A stretch of 64,000 nt of DNA from Klebsiella pneumoniae (GTDB lineage: Bacteria; Desulfobacterota; Binatia; UBA12015): the NCBI GenBank assembly GCA_945872365.1, contig CAMBZJ010000009.1, forward strand, positions 1-64,000, written 5' to 3'. The notes under the pieces were generated by a model. It saw only the letters and a list, made by a program, of their open reading frames with translations. It was not told the DNA's origin and did no database searches. Position numbers and translations under genes: made by a program. This document shows, one piece after another, positions 47,952 through 58,874 of the stretch; the first letter of the stretch is position 1, and the number at the start of each line of letters is the position of its first letter.

Positions 47952-49495
47952 ACGGCCGGCCGACATGGGATGCCGCCGCTGCGGTCGAGGCCGCTCTCGC
48001 CATGGCGTCGGGTGGCGAAGGCGTCGGGCGTGTTCTGAAGCAGGGACGTCGCGGTTCGGTCGTGTGGCTCGACGACGCCGGCCCCGAGGGCGTCGCGGTC
48101 GTGGTAAAGACGGTGGTGTCGCGCGGCCTGCAGTGGCCCGGGGCCCACCGGTTCGGGTCGCCGGCGCAACGCCAGTTCCGCGCCGCGCGCCTGCTCCGCG
48201 ATGCGGGGGTCGGGACGCCCGAGCCTTTGGGGGCCGTTGACCGCGCCGACGGCAGCCGGACGAGCAGTTTCGTCGCCCGGGCGGAAGTCGAGGGCGAGCC
48301 GCTCGATGCGTTTCTGCCGGGAGTCTCGGGCGCCGACCGCCGGGTGTTCGCGCGTGCGCTCGGCCGCTTCCTCGCGGCCGTCCATCGGAGCGGAATCTAC
48401 GTCCCCGACCTGCGCGACAAGAACCTGCTCGCGGCACGCCTTCCCGGCGGCGGCTTCCGCTTCTCGATCGTCGACCTCGACCGGGTGCGCCGTCCCCTGG
48501 GCGGCCTTTCCTGGCGCCGCCGCCGCCAGAACCTGGTCCAGCTCGACCGGACGCTCGGCTGGATCGCGAGCGAGCGGGAACGGCTCGCGACGATCGTCGC
48601 CTACTGGCGCGCGTCGCCACGTCCGCGTCCGCCGCTTGGCAGGATGGTCGCCGAGGTGGACAAGGTGCGGCGGCGCAAGGACCGACGGGTCGCGCGTCGC
48701 CGGGCCCGGGCCGGGATCGTCCCGGAGGAGCGCCAGAAGCTCTCTTGCATCGTCGTCGCCGGCAACGAGATCGCGCACATCCGGGGCTGCATGGAGAGCG
48801 TCGCCTTTGCGGACGAGATCGTCGTGGTCGACTCCTTTTCGACCGACGGCACCTTCGAGGTGTGCCACGAGTACACGTCGCGGGTGCTTCGCCGTGCCTG
48901 GACCGGGTACCGGGACCAGAAGGCCTATGCACTCTCGCAGTCGTCGCATCCGTGGATCCTCAACGTGGACGCCGACGAACGCGTGTCACCCGAGTTGCGC
49001 GCCGCGATCGACCGGGTGCTGACGAGCGACGGAAGCGGCTGGGACGGTTTCGAGATCCCCCGGCTCGTCCACTACCTAGGTCGCTGGTGGCGTTACGGCG
49101 GTTGGTACCCCGACCTCCGGCTGCGACTCTTCCGACGGGAGCGAGCGACCTGGGGCGGGACCGACCCGCATGAGCACGTGATCCTGCGCGGACGGATCGG
49201 TCGGCTAGACTCGCCGCTCTGGCACTTCACCTACGACGACGTTTCCGACCATGTCGCCACGATCGACCGCTTCACGACGATCGCGAGCCGCAGCGGCCGC
49301 AAGCCGCCGCGCCGCGCTTCCTGGTCGCAGTTGCTGCTGCGGCCCGCCGGGCGATTCCTGCGCTTCTACGTCCTGCGCGGGGGCTTCCGGATGGGATTCC
49401 CCGGGCTCTTCGCCGGCATTTCGGCAGCGGTCTACGGGCACCTGAAGTACGCCAAGCGCGACGCGCGCGCGCGCGGCCGCGAGGTGGCACCGTGA
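47948..49495 (+). CDS. LPS kinase-like domain fused to WaaE-like family 2 glycosyltransferase
   Basis: N-term kinase: VVVKTVVSRGLQWPGAHRFGSPAQRQFRAARLL...LAAVHRSGIYVPDLRDKNLLA...SIVDLDRVRR; C-term GT2: LSCIVVAGNEIAHIRGCMESVAFADEIVVVDSFSTDGTFEV...LNVDADERVSPELR...GRWWRYGGWYPDLRLRLFRR; single ORF. Confidence 0.9.
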   Translation: MNGRPTWDAAAAVEAALAMASGGEGVGRVLKQGRRGSVVWLDDAGPEGVAVVVKTVVSRGLQWPGAHRFGSPAQRQFRAARLLRDAGVGTPEPLGAVDRADGSRTSSFVARAEVEGEPLDAFLPGVSGADRRVFARALGRFLAAVHRSGIYVPDLRDKNLLAARLPGGGFRFSIVDLDRVRRPLGGLSWRRRRQNLVQLDRTLGWIASERERLATIVAYWRASPRPRPPLGRMVAEVDKVRRRKDRRVARRRARAGIVPEERQKLSCIVVAGNEIAHIRGCMESVAFADEIVVVDSFSTDGTFEVCHEYTSRVLRRAWTGYRDQKAYALSQSSHPWILNVDADERVSPELRAAIDRVLTSDGSGWDGFEIPRLVHYLGRWWRYGGWYPDLRLRLFRRERATWGGTDPHEHVILRGRIGRLDSPLWHFTYDDVSDHVATIDRFTTIASRSGRKPPRRASWSQLLLRPAGRFLRFYVLRGGFRMGFPGLFAGISAAVYGHLKYAKRDARARGREVAP

Positions 49496-50595
49496 CGCCG
49501 CGGATGGCGGTGCTGCACGTCGACCCGGAGCGCGGCTTCAGCGGCGGCGAGACCCAGGTACTGGCACTGGCCCGCGAACTCCGCGACGCGGGCCACCGCA
49601 ACGTCGTCGCCTGTCACCCTGGTGGCGAACTGGAGCGCCGGGCGATCGCGTCCGGGCTCGAGTGCGTCGCGCTCGGGGTCCGCCGCGGCCACGATCCCGG
49701 GGCCGGGCTCCGGCTGCGCGAACACGTGCGGACGCTGCATCCCGACATCGTGCACTTCCACACGGCGCGTGCCCTGACGCTCGCGCCCTTCCTCCCGCGC
49801 GGAACGGCCCGGGTGGTCACCCGTCGCATGGACCAGGCGCCGCGCGGGGCCGGCGCCTACGTTCGCTGGCTCTACCGGTCGGTCGACGGCGTCATCGCGA
49901 TCTCCCGGGCGGCCCGCGTCGGTCTCGCGTCGCGCGGGGTGGCGGTCTCGGACGTCGATCTGGTGCCGAGCGGCGTGGACATCGCCCATTTTGCCGGAGC
50001 GCCGGGGCGCGACCCGGCGGCGCGCGCCGTGCTCTCGATCCCAGCCGGTCGTTCGGTGGTCGCGATCGTGGCGTCGCTGCACCGGCGCAAGGGGCACGAC
50101 GTGCTGCTCCGGTCCCTCGCAGGGCTCGCCCGAGAGGGCGGCGGCCCGATCTGCCTCGCCGCCGGAACCGGACCGGAGGGCGATGCGCTTCTCGACCTGG
50201 CGCATGGTCTCGGGGTCTCGGGAGACGTCCGGTGGCTCGGCCAGGTGGCCGACGTGCGGCCGATCTACCGGGCGGCCGACGTGGTGGCGATGCCGTCGCG
50301 CGCCGAAGGGCTCGGCGTGGCCGCGATCGAGGCCCTGGCGTCCGCGCGTCCGGTCGCGGCGAGCGCGGTGGGCGGGCTTCCGGAGATCGTGCGCGACGGG
50401 GTCGAAGGATACCTCGTCCCGGTCGAGGACGACGCGGCCCTCGCGCGTGTCCTGGGGGCCTGTCTCGCCGACGAGGGCCGGTGCGCACGGCTCGGGGAGG
50501 CCGCGACGCGCCGCGCGAGCGGGTTCTCGGTCGCGGCGATGGCGCGCGGCACCGGGGCGGTGTACGAACGCATCCTCGCACGGCGCGAACGCTAG
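49492..50595 (+). CDS. Glycosyltransferase family 4 (GT-B)
   Basis: GFSGGETQVLALARELRDAGH, VPSGVDIAHF, VASLHRRKGHDVLLRSL, MPSRAEGLGVAAIEALASARPVAASAVGGLPEIVRDGVEGYLV. Confidence 0.93.
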   Translation: MTPRMAVLHVDPERGFSGGETQVLALARELRDAGHRNVVACHPGGELERRAIASGLECVALGVRRGHDPGAGLRLREHVRTLHPDIVHFHTARALTLAPFLPRGTARVVTRRMDQAPRGAGAYVRWLYRSVDGVIAISRAARVGLASRGVAVSDVDLVPSGVDIAHFAGAPGRDPAARAVLSIPAGRSVVAIVASLHRRKGHDVLLRSLAGLAREGGGPICLAAGTGPEGDALLDLAHGLGVSGDVRWLGQVADVRPIYRAADVVAMPSRAEGLGVAAIEALASARPVAASAVGGLPEIVRDGVEGYLVPVEDDAALARVLGACLADEGRCARLGEAATRRASGFSVAAMARGTGAVYERILARRER

Positions 50596-50676
50596 CGCTC
50601 CGGCCGGGCGCGACGGGCCGTGGCCCGCGCGGGACCGTGCCGGCACGACCGGCCGGCCGCGCGCCCTGCGCCGACG

Positions 50677-51819
50677 ATGACGATGCGCCGAACCCAGACA
50701 CGCCGCGCGACGCCGCGACGAAACGCGACTCCGACCCCGACCGCGCCGGCCTTCGATGCGGGCCGCCGGGCCGCACGCCTGCGGCTCGGGCGGCTCGTCG
50801 ATCGTTTCGCGGGTGCCCGTGTTCTCGTCGTCGGCGACCTGATGCTCGACCGCTTCATCCGCGGCGACGTGTGGCGGATCTCGCCGGAGGCCCCGGTGCC
50901 GGTCGTTCAAGTGCGCTCCGAGGACGTTCATCCCGGGGGCGCCGGCAACGTCGTGGCGAACCTGGCGGCGCTCGGTGCGCGCCCGACGGTCGTGGGCTGG
51001 GTGGGGCGGGATGCCGCCGGGCGGGAACTCCGCTCGCTGCTCGGTGCGCTCGGCGCCGATGCGGGAGGGCTGGTCGTGGCGGGGTCAATCGTGACCATCG
51101 AGAAGACCCGCATCGTCGCGCACGCCCAGCAGATGGTGCGGCTGGATCGCGAGCCGGCGCGGCCGGGCCCGGCCATCGAGCGGGCGCTCGTCGACCGGAT
51201 GACCCGCGCGCTTCCGCGCGCCGAGGCGGTCGTGGTCTCCGACTACGGCAAGGGGACGATCACGGCGGGATTGCTCGACCGGCTCGCCGCCTACCGGGCG
51301 GCCACCGGGCGACCCTACCTGATCGACCCGAAGCAGACGAACTTCGCCCACTACCGGGGCGCCACGCTGGTCAAGCCGAATACCCTCGAGGCGCGTGAAG
51401 CGACCGGTATCGCGATCGCCGACGACGCGTCGCTCGAGGCGGCCGGCGCGGCGCTCCTCGAACGCTGGGGCAGCGAGTCGGTGCTGCTCTCCCGGGGCGA
51501 GCATGGAATGTCGCTTTTCCGGCGCGACCGCAGGTCGAGCCACTTCGCCACCGCCGCCCGGGAGGTATTCGACGTGACCGGAGCCGGCGATACCGTGATC
51601 GCCGTTGCGGCGCTGGCGCTCGCGCGCGGTGGCTCGTCGGAGGACGCTGCGTGGCTGGCCAACGTCGCGGCGGGTGTCGTGGTGGGGAAGGTCGGCACCG
51701 CCACGCTCGACGCGGGCGAGTTACAGGTGGCCGTCGACCTCGCCTTCGCGGCGGGTGTCGTCGTGCCGCCGGCGGAAACCCCGCCCGCGGCCCGCCGGGG
51801 TACCAGGAGGCAGCCGTGA
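50677..51819 (+). CDS. rfaE1: D-glycero-beta-D-manno-heptose-7-phosphate kinase (RfaE domain I)
   Basis: VLVVGDLMLDRFIRGDVWRISPEAPVPVVQV, HPGGAGNVVANLAALGA, VFDVTGAGDTVIAVAALALARG. Confidence 0.95.
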   Translation: MTMRRTQTRRATPRRNATPTPTAPAFDAGRRAARLRLGRLVDRFAGARVLVVGDLMLDRFIRGDVWRISPEAPVPVVQVRSEDVHPGGAGNVVANLAALGARPTVVGWVGRDAAGRELRSLLGALGADAGGLVVAGSIVTIEKTRIVAHAQQMVRLDREPARPGPAIERALVDRMTRALPRAEAVVVSDYGKGTITAGLLDRLAAYRAATGRPYLIDPKQTNFAHYRGATLVKPNTLEAREATGIAIADDASLEAAGAALLERWGSESVLLSRGEHGMSLFRRDRRSSHFATAAREVFDVTGAGDTVIAVAALALARGGSSEDAAWLANVAAGVVVGKVGTATLDAGELQVAVDLAFAAGVVVPPAETPPAARRGTRRQP

Positions 51820-52694
51820 AGAGCATGACCGGATTCGGCGCGGCGAGCGCCCCCATCGAGGGCGGACGCATGGTCGTCGAGGTGCGCAGCGTGAACGCCC
51901 GGTTTCTCGACCTCAAGATCTCGCTGCCGCGCGAGCACCAGGCGGTCGAGGGCGAGGTTCGCGAGGCGACCCAGGGCGCGATCGAGCGGGGCCGGGTGGA
52001 GGTGTCGGTGCGGCGCGAGGGGCCGGTGCGCCGCCGCCCGAAGGTCGAGATCGACCTGGAACTCGCCCGCGCCCATGCCGAGGCGTGGCGCAAGGTGAAG
52101 AAGGCGCTCGACCTCGACGGCGACGTGGATCTCGGGCTGCTGCGCGGGAGTTCGGGCGACATCGTGCGCATCGTCGATGCCCCGGTTGATCCGTCCGACG
52201 AGCAGCCGGGCTTGCGCCGCGCCCTCGCCAAGGCACTCGTGGCCCATGCGAAGGACCGCTCGCGCGAGGGATCGCACCTGCGCGACGACATGAAGAAGCG
52301 GCTCGACACGCTGGACTCGCTGCGGGCCGACTGCGTGCGCGAGGCGGGCGAGATGCGCGGCGTCCTCGCCGAGCGCCTCGCCGCGCGCATCACGAGCATC
52401 CTCGGCGGGCAGGCTCCCGATCCTGTGCGGATCGTGCAGGAGGTCGCGATCGCGATCGAACGCAGCGACTTCACCGAGGAGATCACCCGGCTCGCCAGTC
52501 ACGTCGCCGCCTTCCGGAAGCTCCTTCGCGAGGCCGCGCCCGCCGGAAAACGCATCGAATTCCTTCTCCAGGAGATGCTGCGCGAGGTGAACACGATCGG
52601 CTCGAAGGCCGGCCACCTCCCGGTGACCCAGGCGGTCCTCGCGGCGAAGAGCGAGCTCGAGAAGCTGCGCGAGCAGGCGGCGAACGTCGAATGA
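51816..52694 (+). CDS. YicC family endoribonuclease-like protein
   Basis: VKSMTGFGAASAPIEGGRMVVEVRSVNARFLDLKISLPR...GKRIEFLLQEMLREVNTIGSKA. Confidence 0.95.
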   Translation: MKSMTGFGAASAPIEGGRMVVEVRSVNARFLDLKISLPREHQAVEGEVREATQGAIERGRVEVSVRREGPVRRRPKVEIDLELARAHAEAWRKVKKALDLDGDVDLGLLRGSSGDIVRIVDAPVDPSDEQPGLRRALAKALVAHAKDRSREGSHLRDDMKKRLDTLDSLRADCVREAGEMRGVLAERLAARITSILGGQAPDPVRIVQEVAIAIERSDFTEEITRLASHVAAFRKLLREAAPAGKRIEFLLQEMLREVNTIGSKAGHLPVTQAVLAAKSELEKLREQAANVE

Positions 52695-53308
52695 GCATGC
52701 TGCGGGAAGCGCGGGTCGACCGCAGGGGAATCCTGTTCGTGGTCTCGGCACCTTCGGGTGCGGGAAAGACCACCCTCACCCGGTCGACCTTCGAGGCGTT
52801 CCCCGACCTGTCGCCCTCGGTGTCGTGCACCACGCGACGACCGCGGGTCGGCGAGGTCGACGGCCGCGACTACTTCTTCGTCGAGCCGGTGGAATTCGAT
52901 CGCCGTCGGGATGGCGGCGAATTCGTCGAATGGGCCTCGGTCTTCGATCACTCCTACGCGACGCCGCGGGCGCCGCTCGACGCGGCCGTCGAGGGTGGCC
53001 GCGACGTACTCCTCGACGTGGATATCCAGGGGGCACGCTCGCTCAAGCAGGCCTATCCGCGCGACGCCGTCGGGATCTTCGTGGTGCCCCCGTCTCTCGA
53101 GGAGCTCGAAGCCCGGCTGCACGCCCGTGGCACCGACGGCGCGCCGGAGATCCGCCGCCGTCTCGATCGCGCCCGCCTCGAACTGAGTGCCCTCGAGGAG
53201 CCGGGGGTCTACGACTACCGGATCGTCAACCGGGTTCTCGATCGCGCAGCCGAGCAGCTGCGGGCCATCATCGAGGCCGAGCGCTGCCGCAACCCTCGCG
53301 CCCGCTGA
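52691..53308 (+). CDS. gmk: Guanylate kinase
   Basis: GILFVVSAPSGAGKTTLTRSTFEAFPDLSPSVSCTTRRPRVGEVDGRDYFFV. Confidence 0.97.
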   Translation: MSMLREARVDRRGILFVVSAPSGAGKTTLTRSTFEAFPDLSPSVSCTTRRPRVGEVDGRDYFFVEPVEFDRRRDGGEFVEWASVFDHSYATPRAPLDAAVEGGRDVLLDVDIQGARSLKQAYPRDAVGIFVVPPSLEELEARLHARGTDGAPEIRRRLDRARLELSALEEPGVYDYRIVNRVLDRAAEQLRAIIEAERCRNPRAR

Positions 53309-53369
53309 GTCGGGTTCGCCGGCGCCCCGCGCTTGCGGGTCGGCGGGAGCGGCCCTAGGCTCGAAGTGC

Positions 53370-55514
53370 GTGCGCATCGACGAACTCTGCAGGAAGGTGC
53401 AGGACTACCTGCCGGCCGCCCCGGTCGAGGTGATCCGGCGCGCCTACGAGTTCTCGGCCGAGAAGCACAAGAAGCAGCGCCGTGCCTCGGGCGAGCCCTA
53501 CGTCTCGCACCCGATCGAAGTCGCGCACATCATCGCCGACCTTCGCCTCGACGTCCCGAGCATCGCCTCGGGACTGCTCCACGACACGGTCGAGGACACG
53601 CTCACGACAGTCGCCCACCTGCAGGCCGACTTCGGGGCCGAGATCGCGACGCTCGTCGATGGCGTCACCAAGATCAGCAAGATCAACTTCGCAAGCCGCG
53701 AGGAGCACCAGGCGGAGAACTTCCGCAAGATGATCCTCGCGATGGCGCAGGACATCAGGGTCATCCTGATCAAGCTGGCCGACCGCACCCACAACATGCG
53801 GACGCTGCATGGGCTCCCGCAGGCTAGGCAGGAAGCCGTCGCCCAGGAGACGCTCGACGTCTACGCGCCGCTCGCACACCGCCTCGGCATCCAGTGGATG
53901 AAGACCGAGATGGAGGATGCCGCGCTGCGCGCGCTCCACCCGGAGGTCTACTACCAGCTCAAGCGTGCAGTCGCGAAGAAGAAGGCCGAGCGGGAGCGCT
54001 ACATCCGGGACACTCAGGCGATTCTCAAGCGCCAGTTCGACGCTGCGGAAATCGATGCCGACATCACCGGTCGCCCCAAGAACTTCTATTCGATCTACCA
54101 GAAGATGCGCGCCCAGAACCTGCTCTACGAGCAGGTGAATGACCTGATCGCGTTCCGCGTGATCGTCGACTCGGTGCGCGATTGCTACGAGACGCTCGGC
54201 GTCGTTCACCAGAACTGGAAGCCGGTGCCGGGGCGCTTCAAGGACTACGTCGCGCTCCCGAAGGCGAACATGTACCAGTCGCTGCACACGACGGTCATCG
54301 GCCCGCGCGGGGAGCGCATCGAGGTGCAGATCCGCACCCGCGAGATGCACCGCATCGCCGAGGATGGCGTCGCAGCGCACTGGAAGTACAAGAGCGGGTC
54401 CGACATCGACCTGGGCGACGTGCAGCGCTTCCAGTGGCTGCGCCAGATGCTCGAGTGGCAGCAGCAGGTGAAGGATCCGCAGGAGTTCCTCCACGGCTTC
54501 AAGGAGGACCTCTTCACCGACGAGGTCTACGTATTCACCCCCAAGGGCGACCTGCTCAACTTCCCGGCCGGTGCGACCGTGATCGACTTCGCCTACCGGA
54601 TCCACACGCAGGTGGGCCACCAGTGCACGGGGGCCCGGGTCGGCGGTCGGATCGTGCCGCTGCGCTACCAGATCCAGAGCGGCGACACGATCGAGATCAT
54701 CACCACCCAGAAGCAGACCCCGAGCCGGGACTGGATCAAGATCGTCAAGACCGTCCGCGCGAAGCAGAAGATCCGCGCCTGGGTGAAACAGCAGCAGGCG
54801 ACCCGCAGCATGGCGGTCGGTCGCGAGATCCTGGCGCGCGACTTCGCCCGTTTCGGTCTCGATCTCGGGAAGCTCCAGAAGGACGGCTCGTTCGAGAAGG
54901 CGGCCTACCAGATCGGCTCGCGCACGGTCGACGCGCTGATCGCCGATGTGGGATACGGCAAGGTGGCTGCGCGCCAGGTGATCGAGGCGGTCGCGCCGGG
55001 AGCGGTGGACCGCCGCAGTGGCGAAAAGGAAGGCGCCCTGCAGCGCCTGTTCCGTGCGGTCGCCCGGCGTCCAGGCACCGGCATCCGGGTGAGCGGCATC
55101 GACGACGTGCTCCTCCGCTTCGCCCGGTGCTGCGACCCGCTCCCCGGGGAACGCATCACCGGTTTCATCACGCGCGGCCGCGGTGTCACCGTGCACGCGA
55201 TGGACTGCGTCAAGGTGCTCGAGTCGGATCCGCAGCGACGGGTCGACTGTGTTTGGGACGCCGACGGGCGGTCGCCGCGCCCCATCCGGCTCGAGGTCAC
55301 GAGCGTCGACGAACCCGGGCAACTCGCCGCGATCACCAAGGCGATCGCCCAGACCGGCATCAACATCGCCAAGGCGGAGGTGCGCGGCATCCCCGACCGC
55401 AAGGCGCTGCACGCCTTCGAACTGATGGTCGCGAACGTCGATGACCTCTCGCGGCTCATGCGAAGCCTGACCAGGGTACGCGGCGTCATGCGCGTCGAGC
55501 GCCTGCGGGCCTGA
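53370..55514 (+). CDS. RelA/SpoT bifunctional (p)ppGpp synthase/hydrolase
   Basis: [34 protein letters not shown]; synthetase: [50 protein letters not shown]-term ACT. Confidence 0.97.
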   Translation: MRIDELCRKVQDYLPAAPVEVIRRAYEFSAEKHKKQRRASGEPYVSHPIEVAHIIADLRLDVPSIASGLLHDTVEDTLTTVAHLQADFGAEIATLVDGVTKISKINFASREEHQAENFRKMILAMAQDIRVILIKLADRTHNMRTLHGLPQARQEAVAQETLDVYAPLAHRLGIQWMKTEMEDAALRALHPEVYYQLKRAVAKKKAERERYIRDTQAILKRQFDAAEIDADITGRPKNFYSIYQKMRAQNLLYEQVNDLIAFRVIVDSVRDCYETLGVVHQNWKPVPGRFKDYVALPKANMYQSLHTTVIGPRGERIEVQIRTREMHRIAEDGVAAHWKYKSGSDIDLGDVQRFQWLRQMLEWQQQVKDPQEFLHGFKEDLFTDEVYVFTPKGDLLNFPAGATVIDFAYRIHTQVGHQCTGARVGGRIVPLRYQIQSGDTIEIITTQKQTPSRDWIKIVKTVRAKQKIRAWVKQQQATRSMAVGREILARDFARFGLDLGKLQKDGSFEKAAYQIGSRTVDALIADVGYGKVAARQVIEAVAPGAVDRRSGEKEGALQRLFRAVARRPGTGIRVSGIDDVLLRFARCCDPLPGERITGFITRGRGVTVHAMDCVKVLESDPQRRVDCVWDADGRSPRPIRLEVTSVDEPGQLAAITKAIAQTGINIAKAEVRGIPDRKALHAFELMVANVDDLSRLMRSLTRVRGVMRVERLRA

Positions 55515-55528
55515 GCCGACGGGTTGCC

Positions 55529-55957
55529 GTGGCGACGCGAGAGGAGGGACGACTCGTGGTGGAAGAAGCAGCGGCCTTCTGTCCGGTAGCGACCGACCGC
55601 GCCCCGGCGGCGATCGGACCCTACTCGCAGGGCGTGGTGGCGGGGGACCTGGTGTTCTGCTCCGGGCAGATCGGACTCGCCCCGGCGACCGGCGTTCTGG
55701 TGGCCGGCGGAATCGAGGCGGAGACCCGGCGCGTGCTGGAGAATCTCGGCGCGGTCCTCGCCGCCGCGGGGGCCCGTCCGGGCGACGTCGTCCGGGCGAC
55801 GATCTTCCTCGTCGACCTCGCGGATTTCACGGTCGTCAACGAGATCTACGGGAAATGGGTCGGTACGCCGGCCCCGGCGCGGTCGACCGTCGGCGTCGCC
55901 GCCCTCCCGCGCGGTGCCCGGGTCGAGATCGACGCGATCGCCCGCCGGGCCCGTTGA
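55529..55957 (+). CDS. RidA family reactive intermediate/imine deaminase
   Basis: [26 protein letters not shown]...[30 protein letters not shown]...[23 protein letters not shown]. Confidence 0.95.
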   Translation: MATREEGRLVVEEAAAFCPVATDRAPAAIGPYSQGVVAGDLVFCSGQIGLAPATGVLVAGGIEAETRRVLENLGAVLAAAGARPGDVVRATIFLVDLADFTVVNEIYGKWVGTPAPARSTVGVAALPRGARVEIDAIARRAR

Positions 55958-56079
55958 GGCCGGGGGCGAGACGCGGCTTTACAAGGGCGCCTCAGACCGT
56001 TACCCGCCATCCTTCATCGATCGGTCGGCACCCTGCGCGGAGTGGGTTACGCGGGCCGGTCCCCCCGGAGAAGAGATTC

Positions 56080-56301
56080 ATGGCGCGCGCGTGCAAGATC
56101 TGCGGCAAGATCCGTTCGTCGGGTAACAACGTGAGCCACGCGAACAACAAGACGAAGCGCGTCTGGCGTCCCAACCTCCAATCAGCCCGGGCGACGATCG
56201 AGGGCACGGTGCGGCGGATCCTGGTGTGCACCCGCTGCCTGCGGTCGGGCAGGGTCGCCAAGGTCACCGGGTCGAGGACGAGGGCCGTCGCGACGGCCTG
56301 A
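56080..56301 (+). CDS. rpmB: 50S ribosomal protein L28 (Cys4 zinc-type)
   Basis: [34 protein letters not shown]...[15 protein letters not shown]. Confidence 0.96.
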   Translation: MARACKICGKIRSSGNNVSHANNKTKRVWRPNLQSARATIEGTVRRILVCTRCLRSGRVAKVTGSRTRAVATA

Positions 56302-56860
56302 GCTGCTTCCGCGACCGCTCGGCGGCGTCCGGTGCGGCCGCCGTGCGTCTGGCCGGTGCCTCGTCGCCGCGCGACCTGGCCACGAGCCGGGTGGTCGATT
56401 GTCCGGCCACGAGCCCGATCCGCAGTACGCGGCCGCCGCGTGCCTGCACTTCGTGGCCGCCGACGATCTCCTCGGCCTTCCAGTCGGCGCCCTTCACGAG
56501 TACGTCGGGGCGCAGGGCGAGGATCGCCTCGATCGGCGTGTCGTCGTGGAAGGTGACGACGAGATCGACCGCCTCGAGCGCGGCGAGCACCTCGGCGCGT
56601 GCCGCCTGGGGCTGTACGGGGCGACCGGGACCCTTCAGGCGACGTACCGAGCGGTCGCCGTTGATCGCGACCACGAGCAGGTCGCCGGCCGTGCGCGCGG
56701 CCGCCAGATAGCGAACGTGTCCAGGGTGAAGCAGGTCGAAGCAGCCGTTGGTGAACACCACCCGCAGCCCGCGGCGCTGCGCCGCACGGCAGATCCGACG
56801 AGCGCTTTCGAGCGTCGTCACCTTCGCCCGGTAGCCCCGGGCCCCCGCGATCTTCGCCAT
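56264..56860 (-). CDS. rfaE2: D-glycero-beta-D-manno-heptose 1-phosphate adenylyltransferase (RfaE domain II)
   Basis: [50 protein letters not shown]...[17 protein letters not shown]. Confidence 0.95.
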   Translation of the reverse strand: MAKIAGARGYRAKVTTLESARRICRAAQRRGLRVVFTNGCFDLLHPGHVRYLAAARTAGDLLVVAINGDRSVRRLKGPGRPVQPQAARAEVLAALEAVDLVVTFHDDTPIEAILALRPDVLVKGADWKAEEIVGGHEVQARGGRVLRIGLVAGQSTTRLVARSRGDEAPARRTAAAPDAAERSRKQLRPSRRPSSSTR

Positions 56861-56918
56861 CGCCGCCGAGACTAGCGATGTTTTGCGGCACGCGCAGCCG
56901 GTGATACCAACCACCGCG

Positions 56919-58868
56919 ATGGCGGCGGGCGCAGGCGACGCGAGCAGGGGTGGCGGGACCTCGCCCCCCGCGGTCGAGGACGACCGCATCGCGATCCTCG
57001 ATCCGCTCGTGGCGGACCAGATCGCCGCCGGTGAGGTCGTCGAGCGGCCCGCCTCGGTGGTGAAGGAACTGGTCGAGAACTCGCTCGACGCGGGGGCCAG
57101 TGAGATCGAGGTCGAACTGCGCGACGGCGGACGCGAGTGGATCTCGGTGCGCGACGACGGCTTCGGCATGACCGCCGGGGATGCCCGTCGGGCCTGCCTG
57201 CGCCATGCGACCAGCAAGCTGCGCAAGCTCGACGACCTGCTGTCCATCGAGAGCCAGGGGTTCCGCGGCGAGGCCCTGGCGAGCATCGCGGCGGTGGCCG
57301 AGGTGGTTCTCGTGACCCGCGCGAAGGGGAGCGATGTGGGCGTGCGGATCGCAGTGCGCGACGGCCGGGTGGGGGAGGCGGAGCCGACCGGGGCCCCGGT
57401 CGGGACGACGATCGAGGTGCGCGGACTGTTTGCGTCGCTCCCGGTCCGGCGCAAGTTCCTGCGCGCCCCGGCCACCGAGACCGGGCACATCACCGAGATG
57501 CTCCAGCGACTCGCGCTGGTGCGGCCAGACGTGGGTTTCGCCTGTCGGCAGGGAGGCCGCGACCTGTTGCGCCATCCGCGGGTCGCGCGCTCCGAGGAGC
57601 GGCTGCGCCAGGTACTCGGTGCGGAGCGCTCGCGCACGATGCTCCCCTGCGAGGCGCGCGACGGCGAGATCGCCGTACGCGGCTTCGTGTCGCCGCCGGG
57701 CGAGAGCGTCGCGCAGGCCCGATCGACGCTCACCTGGGTGAACCGCCGCCTGGTGCGCGACCGGCTTCTCCTGCGTGCGATCCTCGACGCCTACCGGGGC
57801 GTGCTGCCGCAAGGCCGCTATCCGATCGCGGTGCTCGAAATCGACTTGCCGGGTTCGCTCGTCGACGTGAACGTCCACCCGACGAAGTCCGAGGTCCGCT
57901 TCGCGCGCGGCGACGCCGTCTACTCGATCGTGCTGCGCGCGGTGCGCTCGACCCTCGTTGCCGGGACGGTTGCGCAGTCCGCCGGGACGGGGCGGGGCGC
58001 GGTCCTTGTCGCGGGCTTGCCGCCCGCGGGCGCACCGGTCCGGGGAGCACCCGCGGCGACGACCGTCGTGTCCGGTGGCCCGGCGCGCGTCGAGGAGGCG
58101 CTCTTCCGCTACTCGGTGCGGTCCCCGGCAACCGTCCGACCCGATGGAGTCCGCGCGTGGGGCGGCTCCGCGCCCGCGTCGGCCGCGGTTGCCGGGCGGG
58201 AGGCACCGGCCGGCCTCGCTGGTGCGTCGGGCGGCGCGTCGGTGGAGTCGCTCCCGGAGAGTGCGCCGGCTGCGCCCTTCGGCGCGCTCCGGGTGGTCGG
58301 GCAGGCGTTCCAGACCTACATCGTCTGCGAAGCCTCCGACCGGCTCGTGCTGGTCGACCAGCACGCGGCGCACGAGAGGGTGCGCTTCGAGCGGTTGCGC
58401 CGAGCGGACCGGGCGCCAGGCGGCTCCTTGCCCCCGGCGCAAGGGCTCCTCGTGCCGCGCGCCTTCGAATTCGACGCGGCGACCTGTGTGCGCCTGCTCG
58501 ACCTAGCGCCGGTCCTCGGCGCGGCCGGCTTCGAGATCGAGCGCTTCGGCGACCGCTCTCTGCTGGTGCGCTCGCTGCCGGCGGCGCTCGATGCGGCGAC
58601 CGATCCCGAGGTGCTGCTCGCGGAGTTCGCAGGCGACATGCTCGAGATCGGTGCGAGCGACCGCCTCGAGGCGGCCCGGGACGCGCTGCTCGCGCGCATC
58701 GCCTGCCATGGCGCGGTGCGCGCCGGTGCACAGCTCCCGCGCGAGGCGATGGCCGCGATCCTCTCGGATCTCGACACCATCCCCTACGCGGCGACCTGTC
58801 CGCACGGCCGTCCGGTGATGATCGAGTGGTCGCGCGGAGAGATCGCGCGCGGCGTGCGGCGGAACTGA
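56919..58868 (+). CDS. mutL: DNA mismatch repair protein MutL
   Basis: [97 protein letters not shown]. Confidence 0.97.
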   Translation: MAAGAGDASRGGGTSPPAVEDDRIAILDPLVADQIAAGEVVERPASVVKELVENSLDAGASEIEVELRDGGREWISVRDDGFGMTAGDARRACLRHATSKLRKLDDLLSIESQGFRGEALASIAAVAEVVLVTRAKGSDVGVRIAVRDGRVGEAEPTGAPVGTTIEVRGLFASLPVRRKFLRAPATETGHITEMLQRLALVRPDVGFACRQGGRDLLRHPRVARSEERLRQVLGAERSRTMLPCEARDGEIAVRGFVSPPGESVAQARSTLTWVNRRLVRDRLLLRAILDAYRGVLPQGRYPIAVLEIDLPGSLVDVNVHPTKSEVRFARGDAVYSIVLRAVRSTLVAGTVAQSAGTGRGAVLVAGLPPAGAPVRGAPAATTVVSGGPARVEEALFRYSVRSPATVRPDGVRAWGGSAPASAAVAGREAPAGLAGASGGASVESLPESAPAAPFGALRVVGQAFQTYIVCEASDRLVLVDQHAAHERVRFERLRRADRAPGGSLPPAQGLLVPRAFEFDAATCVRLLDLAPVLGAAGFEIERFGDRSLLVRSLPAALDAATDPEVLLAEFAGDMLEIGASDRLEAARDALLARIACHGAVRAGAQLPREAMAAILSDLDTIPYAATCPHGRPVMIEWSRGEIARGVRRN

Positions 58869-58874
58869 GAGGCC

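Noticed and set aside
53355-55412. 685-aa - strand ORF opposite relA/spoT
   Set aside because: Antisense shadow of a highly conserved gene.
55992-58442. 816-aa - strand ORF spanning rpmB, rfaE2 and mutL
   Set aside because: Only the 56264-56860 region in a different frame (rfaE2) is real; this frame is antisense noise.
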